Source of the DNA: Enterovirga aerilata
Lineage (GTDB): Bacteria; Pseudomonadota; Alphaproteobacteria; Rhizobiales; Beijerinckiaceae
Direction of reading: 5' to 3'
Assembly (NCBI RefSeq): GCF_013044135.1
Contig: NZ_JABEPP010000006.1
Span: 310,001 to 374,000 of the forward strand
Length of the DNA stretch: 64,000 nt
The position numbers were made by a program, and so were the translations under genes. The notes under the pieces were generated by a model. The model was given only the letters and a program-made list of their open reading frames with translations, did no database searches and was not told the DNA's origin. Positions 34,655 through 43,564 of this stretch are shown here, in pieces. How positions within the stretch are numbered: the stretch's first letter is position 1; every line of letters begins with the position of its first letter.

Positions 34655-34843
34655 TCAGACGTGGCGCGAGGACCCGGAAGCCTGCCCGCCCTTCCGTCCG
34701 GCCTGCGACGCGAGTCCGCGGTTCTGGGAGAAGGACCGCTTCTCGGCCGGGACGCTGCGGCCGCCTTTGCTTGCGATCTCGCGCTGGCGGTCTTCCGACA
34801 TCGAGGCGAATCCTCGCCCGGACGCCAAATTCTCCTTTGGCAT
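34655..34843 (-). CDS. KGG-repeat stress protein (Con-10/GsiB-like)
   Basis: The 62-residue hydrophilic protein has two glycine/lysine repeats (REIASKGGRSVP and SQAGRKGGQASG) preceded by the GRGFASMSEDRQREI segment, the signature of small KGG-domain stress proteins related to Con-10 and GsiB. These are general-stress, desiccation-linked proteins that are probably disordered. GGAG eight bases upstream supports the start. An EcfG-like promoter lies 36 bp upstream, which fits control by the adjacent PhyR/NepR system. Confidence 0.88.
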   Translation of the reverse strand: MPKENLASGRGFASMSEDRQREIASKGGRSVPAEKRSFSQNRGLASQAGRKGGQASGSSRHV

Positions 34844-35154
34844 CTTTGTGCTCCGTGGTTTCGACTTGTCGGGCGATCAACCCGGGCGCGATTTCTTTAG
34901 TTCCCGCTCGATCGCGCACTCCCACAGAGCGTCTTGACTTTACCCGGCGGGGGCCCCAGATGCTGTTCAGGCGTCAGCGCCCGCGTTCTTGCGGGCTGCG
35001 TGAGAGAGGCTGCGTGACGGCCCGCGAGCAAGCGGCCCGGCCTCCATCTTCATTCGCTTCCACCGCCCAGAGAGCCCCGATCACGCGGGTTCTCCCCGGA
35101 CCGCCCGCCGCAGGATGCGAGCGGCTGTCCTGACTTGTACTCGAGAGAACCTCC
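34844..35154. other. 311-bp divergent region between KGG gene and DEAD helicase
   Basis: The left part holds the EcfG-like promoter of the KGG gene. TTGACT (34934-34939) followed after 17 bases by CAGATG is a weak candidate for a housekeeping promoter of the helicase and would give a leader of about 190 bases. A CCCGC-GTTCTT-GCGGG hairpin (34980-34995) lies inside it. I see no gene in this stretch. Confidence 0.35.
34879..34904 (-). promoter_or_regulatory. EcfG-like promoter of the KGG-repeat gene
   Basis: Minus strand: GGAAC (34904-34900), 17 bases, GGTT (34882-34879). The -10 box differs by one base from CGTT. The distance to the ATG is 36 bp. Confidence 0.6.
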
Positions 35155-36618
35155 TTGTCGTCATTTTCCGGATTCGGCCTGAAGGCGCCGATCCTCAAGG
35201 CCCTCGCCGAAGAGGGCTATAGCCAACCCACCCCCATCCAGGCCCAGTCCATCCCGGACGTGATGGCCGGTCGCGATCTCCTCGGGATTGCGCAGACCGG
35301 CACGGGCAAGACGGCGGCCTTCGCGCTGCCGATCCTGCACCGCCTGGCCGAGAACCCGCATACCCTCCAGCGGCGCGGCTGCCGCGCGCTGGTGCTCAGC
35401 CCGACCCGGGAGCTCGCGAGCCAGATCGCGGAAAGCTTCCAGGCCTATGGCCGGCACCTGCGGCTCTCGACCACAGTCGTGTTCGGCGGCGTGCCGCTCG
35501 GCCGCCAGGAGCGCGCGCTCGCTCAGGGCGTCGACATCCTGGTCGCGACGCCCGGGCGGCTGCTCGACCTGATCGACCGGAGGGCGCTGACCATCTCGGG
35601 CGTCGAGATCTTCGTGCTGGACGAAGCCGACCAGATGCTCGACCTGGGCTTCATCCACGCGCTGCGCCGCATCGTGACGATGATCCCGAAGCAGCGGCAG
35701 ACCCTGTTCTTCTCGGCCACCATGCCGGGCACGATCTCCGGGCTCGCCGACCAGCTCCTCGGCAACCCCGTGAAGGTGTCGGTCACGCCGGTCGCGACCA
35801 CCGCCGAACGGGTCGAGCAGAGCGTCATCTTCGTCTCCACCGGGGACAAGCAGGTGCTGCTTCGCGCCATGCTCGAGGCGAACGGAGTGGAGCGCGCGCT
35901 CGTCTTCACCCGGACCAAGCACGGGGCGGACCGTGTCGTCCGCAATCTCGACCGCGACGGCATCCAGGCGGCCGCGATACACGGCAACAAGAGCCAGGGC
36001 CAGCGCGAGCGCGCCCTTGCCGATTTCAAGAGCGGGCGCTCGCGCGTGCTGGTCGCGACCGACATCGCGGCGCGCGGCATCGACATCGACGGCGTCAGCC
36101 ACGTCATCAATTTCGACCTGCCGAACGTGCCGGAATCCTATGTCCACCGGATCGGCCGGACGGCCCGGGCGGGCGCAGCGGGCGTTGCGGTCTCGTTCTG
36201 CAACGGCGAGGAGCGCGCCTATCTCCGCGACATCGAGAGGCTGACGCGGCTCAAGGTGCCGGTCGCGCAACCGCCGGCCGGATTCGAACAGCTCGCCGCG
36301 GCGGCTCCGGCGGATGTGCCGCGACCTGCCCCGGCCCAGCCGCACCGGCAGCCGAAGCGCCGCCCCGAGGGCGGCCGTCCGGCCGAGGCGAAGGGCAGTG
36401 GCGGCGCCCGGTCGCATCAGGGCGGCCGCGGCCGCAACGGCAACGGCCAGAGCCGGCCTGCCGCCCAGAACGGGCAGGGCCGTCCCGCCCAGGCCCGGAC
36501 AGGGCACGAACAGGCCCGCGCGCCGCGGCCCGCGCAGGCGCGCCCGGAAGCCCGGGGCGGAAGCCGGGAGGGCGGCCAGCTCGCCTGGCTCGAGCGGGCC
36601 CGCCGCTCGCCGGTCTGA
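35155..36618 (+). CDS. DEAD-box RNA helicase, RhlE-like
   Basis: The 487-residue ATP-dependent RNA helicase has a Q-motif region at about 8-31 ([20 protein letters not shown]), motif I AQTGTGKT (46-53), PTRELA, DEAD (155-158), SAT (186-188) and [10 protein letters not shown] in the second RecA-like domain. From about residue 385 on there is a long disordered tail rich in Gln, Arg, Gly and Pro, as in RhlE proteins, likely for RNA binding. The start is TTG: the frame opens after a TGA at 35131, and no ATG or GTG precedes the Q-motif. Typical partners are the degradosome and ribosome assembly. Confidence 0.93.
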   Translation: MSSFSGFGLKAPILKALAEEGYSQPTPIQAQSIPDVMAGRDLLGIAQTGTGKTAAFALPILHRLAENPHTLQRRGCRALVLSPTRELASQIAESFQAYGRHLRLSTTVVFGGVPLGRQERALAQGVDILVATPGRLLDLIDRRALTISGVEIFVLDEADQMLDLGFIHALRRIVTMIPKQRQTLFFSATMPGTISGLADQLLGNPVKVSVTPVATTAERVEQSVIFVSTGDKQVLLRAMLEANGVERALVFTRTKHGADRVVRNLDRDGIQAAAIHGNKSQGQRERALADFKSGRSRVLVATDIAARGIDIDGVSHVINFDLPNVPESYVHRIGRTARAGAAGVAVSFCNGEERAYLRDIERLTRLKVPVAQPPAGFEQLAAAAPADVPRPAPAQPHRQPKRRPEGGRPAEAKGSGGARSHQGGRGRNGNGQSRPAAQNGQGRPAQARTGHEQARAPRPAQARPEARGGSREGGQLAWLERARRSPV

Positions 36619-36633
36619 GGCAGCTTCGCGGCC

Positions 36634-36686
36634 GACCCCGGCGCCAAGCCGGGGTCCACGAGGCGGGTCCCGGCTTTCGCCGGGAC
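36634..36686. repeat. double palindrome (REP-like or bidirectional terminator)
   Basis: Two hairpins sit between the convergent helicase and ABC permease genes: GACCCCGGC/GCCGGGGTC (36634-36656, 5-base loop) and GTCCCGGC/GCCGGGAC (36667-36686, 4-base loop). Paired GC-rich palindromes of this kind are common as dispersed intergenic repeats in the order. No T-run follows, so termination is possible but not clear. Confidence 0.6.
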
Positions 36687-36698
36687 GAACCGCCGCAT

Positions 36699-37865
36699 TC
36701 AGTGATAGGGGTCGGCGGCGTCCCGCAAGCCGTCGCCCATGAAGCTGAAGGCCAGCACGACGACGATCACCGGCGCGATCGGCAGCAGCAGCCAGGGGTG
36801 GAGCTGCACGGCGGCGAGGTTCTGCGCCTCGTTCAGCAGCACGCCCCAGCTCGTCACCGGCGGTCGCAACCCGAGCCCCAGGAACGAAAGCGCCGTCTCC
36901 CCGAGGATCATCGACGGGATCGACAGGGTCGCCGAGGCGATCAGGTGGCTCATGAAGTTCGGGATGAGGTGGCGCGCGATGATGCGGGTGCGCGAGGCGC
37001 CCATGAGCTCGGCGGCGCGGACGAAATCCTCCTCGCGGAGCGCGAGGAGCTTCGAGCGCACCGCGCGCGCGAGGCCCGGCCAGTCGAGCATGCCGAGGAT
37101 GATGGTGATCCCGAAGAAGACGAGGATCGGGCTCCAGTTCGGCGGCAGCGCGGCCGAGAGCGCCATCCAGAGCGGAAGTTCCGGGAGCGAGCGCAGGATC
37201 TCGATCATGCGCTGGACCACGTGGTCCACCCAGCCGCCGAGATAGCCCGCAAGGCCGCCGAAGAAGAGCCCGAGCGCGAACGACACCGCGATTCCGACGA
37301 GCCCGATCGTGAGCGAGATGCGGGCCCCGTAGAGGATGCGGGAGAAGAGGTCGCGCCCGAGCCGGTCGGTCCCGAGGAGGAACATCGTCCCGTCCCGGGG
37401 CGGGCAGACGATGTGGAACCGCATCGTCCTGAGACCCCAGAACTCGTACTCGTCCCCCTTGCAGAAGAAGCGGATGCGCTGCGGCTGTCCCGCATCCACG
37501 ACGTAGTCGCGCCGGAAGGTCTCCAGGTTGAAGGTGAAGCGGTAGGGATACACGAAGGGGCCGACGAACCGGCCCTCGTGGAAGAGATGGACGCCCTGCG
37601 GCGGCGCGTAGAGGAAGTCGCCGTGCCGCTTCGACTGCGCATAGGGCGCGATCACCTCGACGAAGGGCACCATCAGGTAGAAGGCGAGGAGGACGAAGGC
37701 CGCCGCCACCGCCACTCGGTGCCGCCGGAACTTCCACCAGGTGAGCCGCCAGGAGGAGGCGCGGTAGAACGCCTCGCTCTCCGTCCCGCCGGGCTCGCTC
37801 GCCCCCGGGTCGAACGGGCGCGTGTCGACATAGTGCCGCGGGCGCAGCATCGCCTCGCCGGTCAT
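36699..37865 (-). CDS. peptide ABC transporter permease, YejE-like
   Basis: The 388-residue inner-membrane permease belongs to the DppC/OppC type. A long N-terminal part with one membrane helix and a periplasmic region of about 100 residues (FLYAPPQGVHLFHEGRF) precedes the five-helix core, as in YejE. The EAA loop for the ATPase reads AAELMGASRTRIIARHLIPN. It is last in a four-gene minus-strand operon (ATPase, binding protein, two permeases). YejABEF imports peptides such as microcin C; that substrate range is inferred from the family. Confidence 0.92.
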   Translation of the reverse strand: MTGEAMLRPRHYVDTRPFDPGASEPGGTESEAFYRASSWRLTWWKFRRHRVAVAAAFVLLAFYLMVPFVEVIAPYAQSKRHGDFLYAPPQGVHLFHEGRFVGPFVYPYRFTFNLETFRRDYVVDAGQPQRIRFFCKGDEYEFWGLRTMRFHIVCPPRDGTMFLLGTDRLGRDLFSRILYGARISLTIGLVGIAVSFALGLFFGGLAGYLGGWVDHVVQRMIEILRSLPELPLWMALSAALPPNWSPILVFFGITIILGMLDWPGLARAVRSKLLALREEDFVRAAELMGASRTRIIARHLIPNFMSHLIASATLSIPSMILGETALSFLGLGLRPPVTSWGVLLNEAQNLAAVQLHPWLLLPIAPVIVVVLAFSFMGDGLRDAADPYH

Positions 37866-37905
37866 CGCGGCAGGCTCCGGCCGGGCGCGGGAGGGGAGGG
37901 CGGCG

Positions 37906-38922
37906 TCATCGCCCGCCGAGCCGGATGCGCGGATCGAGCCACGCCAGGAGAAGGTCGGAGATCAGCATCCCGACCACCGTGAGGGCCGCCACGAACATGA
38001 GGATGAAGCCGGCCAGGAACTGGTCCTGGCTCTTCAGCGCCGCGAGCAGGATCGGCCCGACCGTCGGCAGGCTGAGGACGAGCGAGACCAGGACCGAGCC
38101 CGAGACGAGATGCGGCAGGAGGTTGCCGATATCGGCGATGAAGGGGTTCAGCGACATCCTGAACGGGTATTTCAGGAGCGCGCGGGTCGGCGGCAGCCCC
38201 TTCGCCTTGGCGGTGACGTAGTACTGCTTGCCGAGCTCGTCGAGCAGGTTCGCCCGCATGCGCCGGATCATGGCGGCGGTGCCGCCGAGGCCGATGACGA
38301 GCGTCGGCACGACGAGGTGCGACAGGAGCGAGCCGAACTTCTCCCAGGTCCAGGGCTGTCCGGAAAACCGGGCGTCGTATAATCCGCCGATGGACACCCC
38401 GAACCAGCGGTTGGTGTAGTAGAGAAGGATGAGCGCGAGCAGGAAGCTCGGCGTCGCAAGCCCGATATAGCCGATGAAGGTCGCGACGTAGTCGCCGAGC
38501 GAGTATTGCCGCGTCGCCGAGTAGATCGCGATCGGGATCGACACGACGTGGACGAAGATCACCAAGACGAGGTTGATGAGGAGGGTGAGCCAGAGCGCGT
38601 CGCCCACGACCTCGGTGACCGGCCTGTCGAACTCGAAGGACCAGCCCCAATCGCCCTGGAGCAGGCCCGAGAAGCCGTTCGGGCCGGGCCAGAGGCCGAT
38701 CCAGACCAGATATTGCTGCCAGACCGGCAGGTCGAGCCCGTATTGCTTGATCAGGAATTCGGCCTTGGCGGCCGACGCCGCCTCGCCCTGGGCGCGCAGC
38801 TCCGCGATCTGGTTCGTCAGGAAGTCGCCCGGCGGCAGCTTGATGATGAAGAAGACGAGCGCCGAGATGATGGCGAGGGTGACCGCCATCGTGGCGAAAC
38901 GGCGGATCAGGAAGAGGATCAT
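37906..38922 (-). CDS. peptide ABC transporter permease, YejB-like
   Basis: The 338-residue DppB/OppB-type permease starts with MILFLIRRFATMAVTLAIIS. It has a long second region before the core (LLQGDWGWSFEFDRPV) and the EAA motif TAKAKGLPPTRALLKYPFR. Its ATG overlaps the end of the binding-protein gene by 4 nt (ATGA), so it is coupled. It should pair with the YejE-like permease encoded 40 bp downstream to form the channel. Confidence 0.92.
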   Translation of the reverse strand: MILFLIRRFATMAVTLAIISALVFFIIKLPPGDFLTNQIAELRAQGEAASAAKAEFLIKQYGLDLPVWQQYLVWIGLWPGPNGFSGLLQGDWGWSFEFDRPVTEVVGDALWLTLLINLVLVIFVHVVSIPIAIYSATRQYSLGDYVATFIGYIGLATPSFLLALILLYYTNRWFGVSIGGLYDARFSGQPWTWEKFGSLLSHLVVPTLVIGLGGTAAMIRRMRANLLDELGKQYYVTAKAKGLPPTRALLKYPFRMSLNPFIADIGNLLPHLVSGSVLVSLVLSLPTVGPILLAALKSQDQFLAGFILMFVAALTVVGMLISDLLLAWLDPRIRLGGR

Positions 38923-40898
38923 CGCGCGCCCGCTCTCTCAAAGGCCTGCGCCGTCGAGCCGGTCGCGACGGCTCCGCCGCGCCGCGCCTCCCGCCCTGGG
39001 ACCCGGTCCCAGTAGAATTCGTCCATGCGGTACACGCCGAGCATGGAGGTCGGCTCCCACGAATAGACGGCGCGCGCCGGGACGTTTCTGAGACCGTTGC
39101 GGGCGACGACCGGCTGGAGCGCGCCCGCGACCGTGCCGATGGACCACTGGTTCTCGGCGTGGTTGGTCAGCATCTCGCGCCAGATCCGGGTCTGGGTTTC
39201 GGCATCGGACGCCGAGGCCCATTCGGCATAGAGGTCGAGCAGGCGCTTCGCCTCGGGCATGTCGCAGGGCTCGCCTGAGGTGCCCCTGGTCTCCCTGTAC
39301 TGGCCCCACTTCGCCCAGGAATAATAGTCCTGGCGCAGCGGCGCGAGCTCGGCAGGCGGCATCGCGGCCGTCGCCAGCGCGAGGTCCAGGCCCTGCGCGG
39401 CGACCATCGTGGTCAGACCCGCATAGGTCCGGTTGCGGAGCACGGTGCGGTCCTGCGGCTTGACGAACAGCCGGACCCCGATCTCGCGCCAGAACTCGCC
39501 GATGAGCGTCAGCCCGTCGACAATGAGCCCGCTCTCGCCATCCGTTTCGACGATGATCTCGAGCTCCCGCCCGTCCGGCAGCAGCCGGATGCCGGCGGCA
39601 TTGCGCTTCGTGAGTCCGATCTCGTCGAGGAGGCGCGAGGCCTCGGCCGGATCGTAGCCGGCGTTCAGCGTCCGCAGCCGCTCCTCGAAGAGGGGAGATT
39701 CGGAGGCGACCGTGTTGTTCCCCTCCCGCCCGAGGCCGAACAGGAGCGAGTTGTTGAGGGTCCGCCGGTCGATCCCGAGCGAGAGCGCGCGGCGGAAGCG
39801 GAGGTCTCGGTTCAGCGCCCGCCAGACCGGGTCGGTCACGGTGAGGTTCGGATAGAGCGCGATCTCGCTGCCGCGCGCATAGGGCCACATCAGCGTGCGG
39901 AAGCCCTTGGCGCGTTCGCCCTCCTTCAGGATCGGGATGTCGCCCATCGTGAGGCCGCGGAAGAGGAGATCCGCATCGCCGGAATTGGCCTTCGCGGCCA
40001 TGAGGCCACCTGCCGCGACGTCGAGCACCACGCGGTCGAGATAGGGGAGCTGCTGCCCGGCCTCGTCGACCCGGTGGTAGAAGGGGTTGCGCTCGAAGAT
40101 GAAGCGGGTGGCCGGGGCGGCGGTCGCGACCTTCCAGGCCTGGAGCGTCGGCAGCTCCGGATTGGAGCTCTCGAACATGTCGTCCATTCTGTTGAACAGA
40201 CCGGCCCAGGACTTGAGCTTGCCCTTCCGGGCGGCTTCCTCGAGCTTCGCCTGGTCGGCATAGTCGGCGTGGAACCGCTTCAGGTAGTGCGCCGGCCGGT
40301 AGATGAAGGGGTCGCGCGGCTGCGCCAATGTCGGCAGGAAGCGAGGGTTCGGCGCGTCCCAGCTGTAGCGCACGGTGCGGGCGTCGATCACCTCGAAGCG
40401 AGGGCCGCTGCCGTCCACGACGAGGAAGTCCGGCAGACCGGCCGGGCTCAGCTCGCGGTTGTTCGCGACATCCTCCCAATAGAAGCGGAAGTCCTCGGCC
40501 GTGAAGGGCGCGCCGTCCGACCAGCGGTGCCCGTCGCGAAGCCGGAAGGTGAAGATGCGGTTTCCCTCGACCTGCACGTCCTCGAGGAGGTCGGGCGCGA
40601 GCTTCAGGTCCTGCGTGTAGCCGATCAGGCGGCCATAGGTGTTGGCCGAGAGATAGCGGATGTCGCGCGCACGGGCGACGAGCGAGACGATCTCGCCTCC
40701 GGGCTTCCCGAGCTCACGGCCGCGGGCGGCGATGTCGGCCACGAGCGGCGATTTCGGCAGGCGCTCTGCGACCGGAGGCAGCTCGCCCTGCGCGACCCGC
40801 GGCGCGAGGAGCGGCGTCTCGGCGTAGTCGAGCGCGGCTGCCGGCGCGGCGAAGATCGCCGCAGCAGCGAAAGCGGCCGCCGCCAGTCTCATCGTCAT
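38919..40898 (-). CDS. extracellular peptide-binding protein, YejA-like
   Basis: The 659-residue periplasmic solute-binding protein belongs to family 5 (SBP_bac_5). A signal peptide (about 1-22, MTMRLAAAAFAAAAIFAAPA, then ALDYAE) precedes the family opening: SANTYGRLIGYT, EDVQVEGNRIFTFRLRDGHRWSDGAPFTAEDF. The length of over 600 residues and the YejA-like sequence around RPAHYLKRFHADYAD set it apart from DppA. The ATG overlaps the ATPase stop (ATGA). A second ATG two codons on is possible. The longer frame upstream runs into the ATPase gene. Confidence 0.93.
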   Translation of the reverse strand: MTMRLAAAAFAAAAIFAAPAAALDYAETPLLAPRVAQGELPPVAERLPKSPLVADIAARGRELGKPGGEIVSLVARARDIRYLSANTYGRLIGYTQDLKLAPDLLEDVQVEGNRIFTFRLRDGHRWSDGAPFTAEDFRFYWEDVANNRELSPAGLPDFLVVDGSGPRFEVIDARTVRYSWDAPNPRFLPTLAQPRDPFIYRPAHYLKRFHADYADQAKLEEAARKGKLKSWAGLFNRMDDMFESSNPELPTLQAWKVATAAPATRFIFERNPFYHRVDEAGQQLPYLDRVVLDVAAGGLMAAKANSGDADLLFRGLTMGDIPILKEGERAKGFRTLMWPYARGSEIALYPNLTVTDPVWRALNRDLRFRRALSLGIDRRTLNNSLLFGLGREGNNTVASESPLFEERLRTLNAGYDPAEASRLLDEIGLTKRNAAGIRLLPDGRELEIIVETDGESGLIVDGLTLIGEFWREIGVRLFVKPQDRTVLRNRTYAGLTTMVAAQGLDLALATAAMPPAELAPLRQDYYSWAKWGQYRETRGTSGEPCDMPEAKRLLDLYAEWASASDAETQTRIWREMLTNHAENQWSIGTVAGALQPVVARNGLRNVPARAVYSWEPTSMLGVYRMDEFYWDRVPGREARRGGAVATGSTAQAFERAGAR

Positions 40899-42760
40899 GC
40901 TGCTGCCTCGAGGGCGGGCGCCATCATCCGCACGTAATGGTCGGGCGACACCGCGACCATGACGCCGGCATCCTCGCCCGCGAGGCGGAATGGCTCGGGC
41001 CAGGAAGCAGGCTCCGAGAAGCGGCCCGAGCGTAGCTTGGCGAAGTCGAGCGGATGGTCGAGGTCCGGGTCCGGCACGGCCGCGAGCAGCGCCTTCGTGT
41101 AAGGGTGCCGCGGATCGCGGAAGAGCGCGGCGGCCGGCGCCTGCTCCACGATATAGCCCCGGCACATCACCGCGATGGTGTCGGCGACGTAGTCGACCAC
41201 GGCGAGATTGTGCGAGACAAAGAGGTAGGAGAGGCCGAGCGCGGCCTGGAGATCCTTGAGCAGGTTGAGCACCTGCGCCTGCACCGAGACGTCGAGAGCC
41301 GAGACCGGTTCGTCGCAGAGCAGGACCTGTGGCTCGAGGGCGAGCGCACGCGCGATTCCGAGCCGCTGCCGCTGCCCGCCCGAGAAGGAATGGGGGTAGC
41401 GGCGCAGGCTCCGGCGATCGAGGCCGACCATGTCGAGCAGCGCCTTCGCGCGCTCGAAGCGCTCGTCCGGGGTGCCGACCTTGTGGATGCGCAGCGGCTC
41501 CGTCAGCAACTCGTAGACCGTCATGCGCGGGTTGAGCGACGAGAACGGGTCCTGGAACACGAACTGGACGGACCGCCGGTACGCGGTCAGCGCCTCGCCC
41601 CGAAGGCGATGCACCTCCCGCGGACCCGAGCCGCCGTCGAACAGGACGGAGCCCGTGTCGGGATCGAGCGCGCGCGAGATGATCTTGGACAGGGTTGTCT
41701 TGCCGCAGCCGGATTCGCCGACCAGGCCCAGCGTCCTGCCGCAGGGCACGGCGAGCGAGACGTCCTTCACCGCATGGACCATGCGGGTGTTGCCGCTGAA
41801 CCAGCCGGACCGGAGCCTGAAGCTCTTGCTGACGCCGCGCACCTCCAGGACGTTCCGGTTCGGGGGCGGCCCGGCCGGAACCCGCGCCGCGACGGCGGCG
41901 CTCTTCACCTCCCGCAGCGGCGTGAGCCGCTCGCCGGGCTTCATGGCGAAACGCGGCACCGCCCGCATCAGCGCCTTGAGATAGGGGTGCTGCGGCCGGC
42001 GGAAGATGTCGTCGCGCGCGCCCGTCTCCATCATGCGGCCGCGGTACATGACGACGACCTCGTCGGCCATGTTGGCCACCACGCCGAGATCGTGCGTGAT
42101 CAGGAGGACGGACATCCCCGTGTCGGCCTGGAGTTCGCGGATGAGATCGAGGATCTGCGCCTGGGTCGTCACATCGAGCGCCGTCGTCGGCTCGTCCGCG
42201 ATGAGCAGCGCCGGTCGGGTGATCAGCGCCATGGCGATCATGGCGCGCTGGCGCAGGCCCCCCGAGAGCTCGAACGGATAGGTCACGAGCGCCCGCTTCG
42301 GATCGGGGAAGCCGACGCGGCCGAACACCTCGATCGCGCGCTCCTTCGCCTCCGCATCCGACACGTCGGCGTGGACCTTGAGCGCTTCGGTCACCTGGTC
42401 GCCCACCGTGTGGAGAGGCGACAGCGACGTCATCGGCTCCTGAAAGATCATGGCGATCCGCCCGCCCCGGAGCTGCCGCATGCGCTCGCTCTCGGCCGGG
42501 AGGGCGGCGATGTCGAGCGGGGGGTGCCTGTCGGCCGGATCGTCGAACAGGATCGAGCCGCCCGCGATCTTCGCCACCTTCGGCAGGATGCGCATGACCG
42601 CCTGCGCGGTGACGGACTTGCCGGAGCCGGATTCGCCGACGACGGCCACCGTCTTCCCGAGCGGAATGTCGAAGGAGACGCCGTCCACGGCCCGAAGGGT
42701 GCCGAGATCCGACCGGATCTCCACCGTGAGGTCACGGACTGAAAGGAGCGGCGCCTGCAC
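40895..42760 (-). CDS. dual-ATPase subunit of peptide ABC importer, YejF-like
   Basis: The 621-residue cytoplasmic protein contains two complete ABC ATPase domains. Domain one has Walker A GESGSGKS and signature/Walker B LSGGLRQRAMIAMALITRP...LLIADEPTTALD. Domain two has GESGCGKT and FSGGQRQRLGIARAL...LLCDEPVSALD. Fused Dpp/Opp-type ATPases of this kind (YejF, DdpF) power peptide importers. The gene is first in its operon, unusual for a yej cluster, where the ATPase is normally last. Its start is GTG. The 60-bp upstream gap may carry the promoter. Confidence 0.94.
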   Translation of the reverse strand: MQAPLLSVRDLTVEIRSDLGTLRAVDGVSFDIPLGKTVAVVGESGSGKSVTAQAVMRILPKVAKIAGGSILFDDPADRHPPLDIAALPAESERMRQLRGGRIAMIFQEPMTSLSPLHTVGDQVTEALKVHADVSDAEAKERAIEVFGRVGFPDPKRALVTYPFELSGGLRQRAMIAMALITRPALLIADEPTTALDVTTQAQILDLIRELQADTGMSVLLITHDLGVVANMADEVVVMYRGRMMETGARDDIFRRPQHPYLKALMRAVPRFAMKPGERLTPLREVKSAAVAARVPAGPPPNRNVLEVRGVSKSFRLRSGWFSGNTRMVHAVKDVSLAVPCGRTLGLVGESGCGKTTLSKIISRALDPDTGSVLFDGGSGPREVHRLRGEALTAYRRSVQFVFQDPFSSLNPRMTVYELLTEPLRIHKVGTPDERFERAKALLDMVGLDRRSLRRYPHSFSGGQRQRLGIARALALEPQVLLCDEPVSALDVSVQAQVLNLLKDLQAALGLSYLFVSHNLAVVDYVADTIAVMCRGYIVEQAPAAALFRDPRHPYTKALLAAVPDPDLDHPLDFAKLRSGRFSEPASWPEPFRLAGEDAGVMVAVSPDHYVRMMAPALEAAA

Positions 42761-42820
42761 CCGCGATCGCCTCGGCTCTGCTTCGTCGCCCGAAGGTTAA
42801 GTCATCAAAACGGCTGCAGT

Positions 42821-43564
42821 TCAATGACGCTCTTCGGCGCCCCAGAGCGCGGCGAGATCGGGGAACGTCACCGCCGGGTGGTCGGCGAGGAGTTCCGCGA
42901 CGGCCTCGGTGAGCCGCCACAGCGCCTCGTCGAACATCAGGTGATGCGTGAGGAGGCCGATCGGGCCGGCATCCTCCCGGGCGAGCGCCCGTTCGAGCGC
43001 CCCGGCCAGCCGCTCCGGCGCGAGGGCGCTCCGCGTCCCCCGCCAATCCACCGGATCCAGGTGCGTGTTCACGACTGCGATGCCCGGAAGGCGGTGCCGC
43101 GGTCCGAAAGCGGAAAGGCCGGCATAGCCCTGCGCCCCGAGCGCCTCGGCCAGCGCCGGCGCGATGCGGTTCCAGGGCGGCACGAAAACCGGCAGGAGAA
43201 GGTCTCCGGCCGCCTTCCTCATCATGCCCAGGGCCAGAGCGGCGTCGGCCGAGAGCGCCTCAACGGGACGGTCGTCGCCGAACTCCGCCGATTTCCGCCC
43301 GGGCGCGGCATGGTTCGCGTGGCTGAAGCCGTGGACGAGGAGGCGGCATCCGGGCTCCTGCCTCAGACGCTCGGGCAAGGAAGGCCCGATCCGGGCCGGG
43401 ATTGCCGCCACTGCGACCGGTGCGCCGAAACGTCGGGCGAGAGCGAGCAGCCGGTCCAGCTCGCCCGTGCCCGCGACCGCGTCGTCGTCGCGCCACCAGA
43501 ACTCGAGCCGCGCGCCGTCGTCGGCGGCGCGGTCGAGCACGGCCCGGACCGGGGCGAGGTTCAC
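42821..43564 (-). CDS. polysaccharide deacetylase-family protein
   Basis: The 247-residue protein resembles NodB-fold deacetylases. The catalytic/metal Asp pair appears in FWWRDDDAV, the metal His pair in HGFSHANH, and there is a VFVPPWNRI segment (substrate Arg/Pro motif) and a late HHLMF. It would remove acetyl or N-acetyl groups from a cell-surface glycan made by the coupled glycosyltransferases. There is no signal peptide, so it probably acts inside the cell or on lipid-linked precursors. The start GTG overlaps the stop of the upstream glycosyltransferase (GTGA). It is last in the five-gene glycan operon. Confidence 0.8.
   Translation of the reverse strand: MNLAPVRAVLDRAADDGARLEFWWRDDDAVAGTGELDRLLALARRFGAPVAVAAIPARIGPSLPERLRQEPGCRLLVHGFSHANHAAPGRKSAEFGDDRPVEALSADAALALGMMRKAAGDLLLPVFVPPWNRIAPALAEALGAQGYAGLSAFGPRHRLPGIAVVNTHLDPVDWRGTRSALAPERLAGALERALAREDAGPIGLLTHHLMFDEALWRLTEAVAELLADHPAVTFPDLAALWGAEERH

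Noticed and set aside
40899-41165. N-terminal extension of the YejA-like protein into the ATPase gene
   Set aside because: The extension has no protein-like features, and a proper signal peptide starts at 40898 with an ATGA overlap.
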